DNA of 64,000 bases from contig CM050449.1 in NCBI GenBank assembly GCA_027563935.2, forward strand, positions 76,876,556 to 76,940,555, written 5' to 3'. Positions 61,441 to 64,000 of the stretch are shown here, piece by piece (position 1 is the first letter of the stretch; every line of letters begins with the position of its first letter). The notes beneath the pieces were generated by a model. That model worked only from the letters and a program-made list of their open reading frames with translations, was not told the origin of the DNA and did not search any database. A program made the position numbers and the translations under genes. The DNA comes from Costus lasius (Eukaryota > Streptophyta > Magnoliopsida > Zingiberales > Costaceae).

Positions 61441-63245
61441 AAGTTTGCATGTTTCTATGATTGCTTAAAACTTTGTGATCCATGTATAAGTATGCTTAGA
61501 TCTATAACATGCGCATATTAGATGTTCCATGCGAAAAATATATCATGTTACATTCAAACCTTGGCGCATGTTCTTGGCGCTTGTTTTTGTATGTTTTTCT
61601 CAAAAACTTATATCACATGCGCGTATAACCTTAGATCTAAGGCACCTACTGTAAACCCTTAGATGGGTTATTAGGGTTGAAATCTCAGTCTAGTCAAGAT
61701 CCAACCAGTCTGATCAGACTATCTGACAGCCTGAATGGGTCGACCAGATAGCACCTTGGCGCAAGCCTGAGGTGGCTATAGGTCGACTGCAGACAGGTGT
61801 GTAGCGATGTCTGATTGAGACAACTAATGAACACACATGAGTTAGGCCCGGGGTCACACCCGCTTGCCAGACCTCATTGTGGTTGTTCAGCCCTGGCGCA
61901 TGCATAGTTGACCTTATGGTCAACTCAAGTCAGTTAGGACTTGGTGCATGAAAGGGCAGTGGATCTGACTGGGTCTGATGAGTGGATCCCTAGTAATGGA
62001 CCATTGTAAGGTAGTAGGGCGAATAAGGAAAATTAAAATTGATCCCAAGGGGTTTTCGAAATTTAATTTTTCATGAGTGGATCACATGTTGGTTGTTGCA
62101 TATGCTTGTTTATTTCTTCTTATGTGGGCTGCCCGTTATTAATGTGTGCTGTGCTGGGGCCTGCGTGCCTGGGAGTTAATTGTAAATTAATTTTTATTTT
62201 TGTGATCTGCGAATCACAGTTTAATTAATTTATAATGTGAAATTGACCTGCGTGTCAATCTTGTCTAGATAGTTAAATTTGTAATTTAATTAGACAAGAG
62301 CACAGAGCACACTTGGCAGAGGCGCATGCAGCAGTGGCTGGACCAGGTGGGAGGTCTAGGGATCGACCCTAGGACCAGGCGCATATTCCTGGTGGGCGCA
62401 CCTATGCTGCAGATGGCGCTTGGGCCCTGGTTTGGGCCAGATGAGCAGCTAAAGACCCATGAAGAGCAAGTGAAGACTTAATTTAAGTTAAGGTCTCACT
62501 AGGGCTATGGGCTTTTACCACATAAGATTCATGCTTTCTTTTATTGTTTAAATATTAGAATTGCATGATTAGTTTATCTTCTGCTATCACCATAGGAATT
62601 GCATGATAGTGAAGAAGATAAAAGACCGTTAAAATCCAACGATCAAATATCAAGCTCGTAAGCCTTCTGACGCGAAACCTCACTGTTCTGATTATCGTTG
62701 GAGCCGTGTTGTACCCACTCAGTGGGCACGTCCATCTATCTTCAGACGGTGTGGGACTACACCTGTGTGTTACAGAGTAGGGATTTATCCCTTCTCGTTG
62801 CTCAGCATAGCACATGGTGGTCCAGGGAGTAGGTCGGGTCAGCTTGACCGTGTAGGCTACATATGTGGCGCATATGGTAGCACATGGAGGCAGCCATCTG
62901 TGGGGTCAGAGACTGTGTTGTACCAACTCAGTTGGCACAGTCTGCTGGATTGCCCGGATGAAGGGGAATCGCACGGGTTGGCGATTGGCTGGGACAGCCT
63001 ACCAGAGATTAGTGCTTGTACTCTCTGTGCATCTTATCTCGCCTGAGCGGGACGCGGAGACCAAGTATGAAATCTGGATCCCATCTCACTAAAAGAGTTC
63101 TACTCTTTCGGGCTGTTTTGCTGGATTTTTCAGCCAGATAAAATAGTGAGAAAAAGAATCTTTCTTAAGTCCTGATTGATTCTTATACATTGATACTGAC
63201 CTTGCTGTTCTTGCATTGTTGTAGATACCTGCAGCAACGAACACC
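61441..63245 (+). other. Leader of copia I
   Basis: Noncoding, 1.8 kb. The inverse of F's leader along its length (for example 62640-63110 against 53310-53760). Contains short open frames only. It ends with AGCAACGAACACC just before the Gag start. Confidence 0.8.
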
Positions 63246-64000
63246 ATGAACTTCAATGTGCGATCCCTACTGGAAAGGGAGAAGTTTGCTGGGCCGAACT
63301 TCTCTGACTGGTTTGGACACCTTAAGATCGTTCTTAAGGCAGAGAGGAAACTGTATGTCCTCGAGACGGCGATACCGCCGCAGCCCGCTCCGAACGCCGC
63401 AAGGGCGGTTCGGGAAGCCTATGAAAAGCACGTCAATGATAGCATTGATGTCGCTTGCCTGATGCTAGCGTCTATGACGCCACCGCTGCAGCGTCAGCAT
63501 GAGGACATGTCGGCTATAGAGATTATAGCGAACCTCAAGATGCTGTATGCTGCACAGGCAAGGACTGAGCGCTACAATTTGACGAAGCTCTTCTTTCAGA
63601 GCAAACTGGCTGAAGGGAGCCCAGTGGGAGCTCACGTGCTCAAGATGATTGGGCACAAGGAGGCTCTAGAGAAACTGGGGCATACCATCAACCAGGAGCT
63701 TGCTGTGGACATTATTCTGCAGTCTCTCCCGCCTTCATTCGACGCGTTCATTATTAATTCTAATATGAACAAAATCGATTGTACTCCGGCAGAGCTGCTG
63801 AATATGCTCTTGACCACTGAGGAGACTCTGAAGGGTAAGCCTTCGACCTCTGTCTTAATGGTTCCTTCCAGGAACAAGAAGAAGGGGAAGAAGGGCAAGG
63901 CCACTGTCAAGAGCTACAGCAAGGCTCTAAAGCAAAAGGTGAAGCGGTCCAAGGAATACAGGTGTTTCCACTGTGGCCAGCTGGGTCACTGGAAAAAGGA
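63246..64000 (+). CDS. Gag of copia I, intact, open at window end
   Basis: Begins ATG at 63246 (MNFNVRSLLEREKFAGPNF) and stays open for 251 codons to the window edge. It differs from F Gag by only a few residues, for example WFGH for WYGH and AARTERY for AQVRTERY-type changes. The capsid-like region (UBN2-type copia Gag) covers about residues 15-200. A basic linker NKKKGKKGK is near 210-218, and the CCHC zinc knuckle (CFHCGQLGHWKK) starts at residue 240 and is cut by the edge. Gag packages element RNA in cytoplasmic particles. Protease, integrase and RT would follow outside the window. The start matches F's, just downstream of the leader. Confidence 0.94.
   Translation, partial: MNFNVRSLLEREKFAGPNFSDWFGHLKIVLKAERKLYVLETAIPPQPAPNAARAVREAYEKHVNDSIDVACLMLASMTPPLQRQHEDMSAIEIIANLKMLYAAQARTERYNLTKLFFQSKLAEGSPVGAHVLKMIGHKEALEKLGHTINQELAVDIILQSLPPSFDAFIINSNMNKIDCTPAELLNMLLTTEETLKGKPSTSVLMVPSRNKKKGKKGKATVKSYSKALKQKVKRSKEYRCFHCGQLGHWKK

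Larger units (their letters stand above)
59751..64000 (+). mobile_element. Ty1/copia element I, plus strand, right end outside window
   Basis: 5' LTR 59751-61425, primer site, 1.8-kb leader and an intact Gag frame to the window end. It inserted into LTR H in the opposite orientation (left flank TATTA). F is a close, internally deleted relative. Nothing visible in I is defective, so it is the best candidate for an autonomous copy. Confidence 0.93.

Noticed and set aside
1..64000. CRISPR arrays, tRNA or rRNA genes, bacterial-type operons
   Set aside because: None seen. The regular repeats are LTR tandem units without spacer structure, and the TGGTATCAGAGC motifs are primer sites, not tRNA genes.

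Overview
This window is plant nuclear DNA made almost wholly of LTR retrotransposons inserted into one another. I find no host gene, tRNA, rRNA, CRISPR array or other cellular gene. A large, repeat-rich flowering-plant genome is suggested by Ty3/gypsy chromoviruses (integrase with a C-terminal chromodomain, probably the Tekay/Del lineage), several Ty1/copia families with 1.7-2.4 kb LTRs and initiator-Met-tRNA primer sites, and C-to-T decay in CHG and CG contexts. The species cannot be named from the sequence.

Left nest (1-30733). Gypsy fragment D (+ strand, integrase and an LTR-like region) was split by copia C (- strand, 5' LTR 25055-27046). C was later hit twice: by gypsy A (- strand, 1-9969, running off the left edge) in its 3' LTR, and by copia B (- strand, 10533-19986, target-site duplication CCCAT) in its RNase H region. 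C is old and full of stops. A and B are young: LTR pairs differ by about 0.3% and 0.5% by eye.

Middle (30734-37087). Unassigned AT-rich DNA, a ~75-bp minisatellite, and a decayed copia (E) keeping a gag remnant, a primer site and a 222-bp LTR.

Right nest (37088-64000). A copia LTR J (+) is interrupted by copia F (- strand, 37950 to beyond the window). F contains full-length gypsy K (- strand, 40897-51604, duplication GATCT), a solo LTR G (55649-57347, duplication CGAAG) and an LTR H, itself interrupted by copia I (+ strand) from 59751. I carries an undamaged gag frame running off the right end.

How the parts relate. None of the elements whose pol is visible could move unaided. A and K each carry one nonsense codon in an otherwise continuous Gag-Pol, and K also has a changed reverse transcriptase active site. 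B and F have ruined or deleted pol genes but near-identical LTRs and intact cis signals, which suggests mobilisation in trans by relatives such as C-type elements (for B) and I-type elements (for F). Opposed LTRs (J/F and H/I) form long inverted repeats that could give double-stranded RNA.
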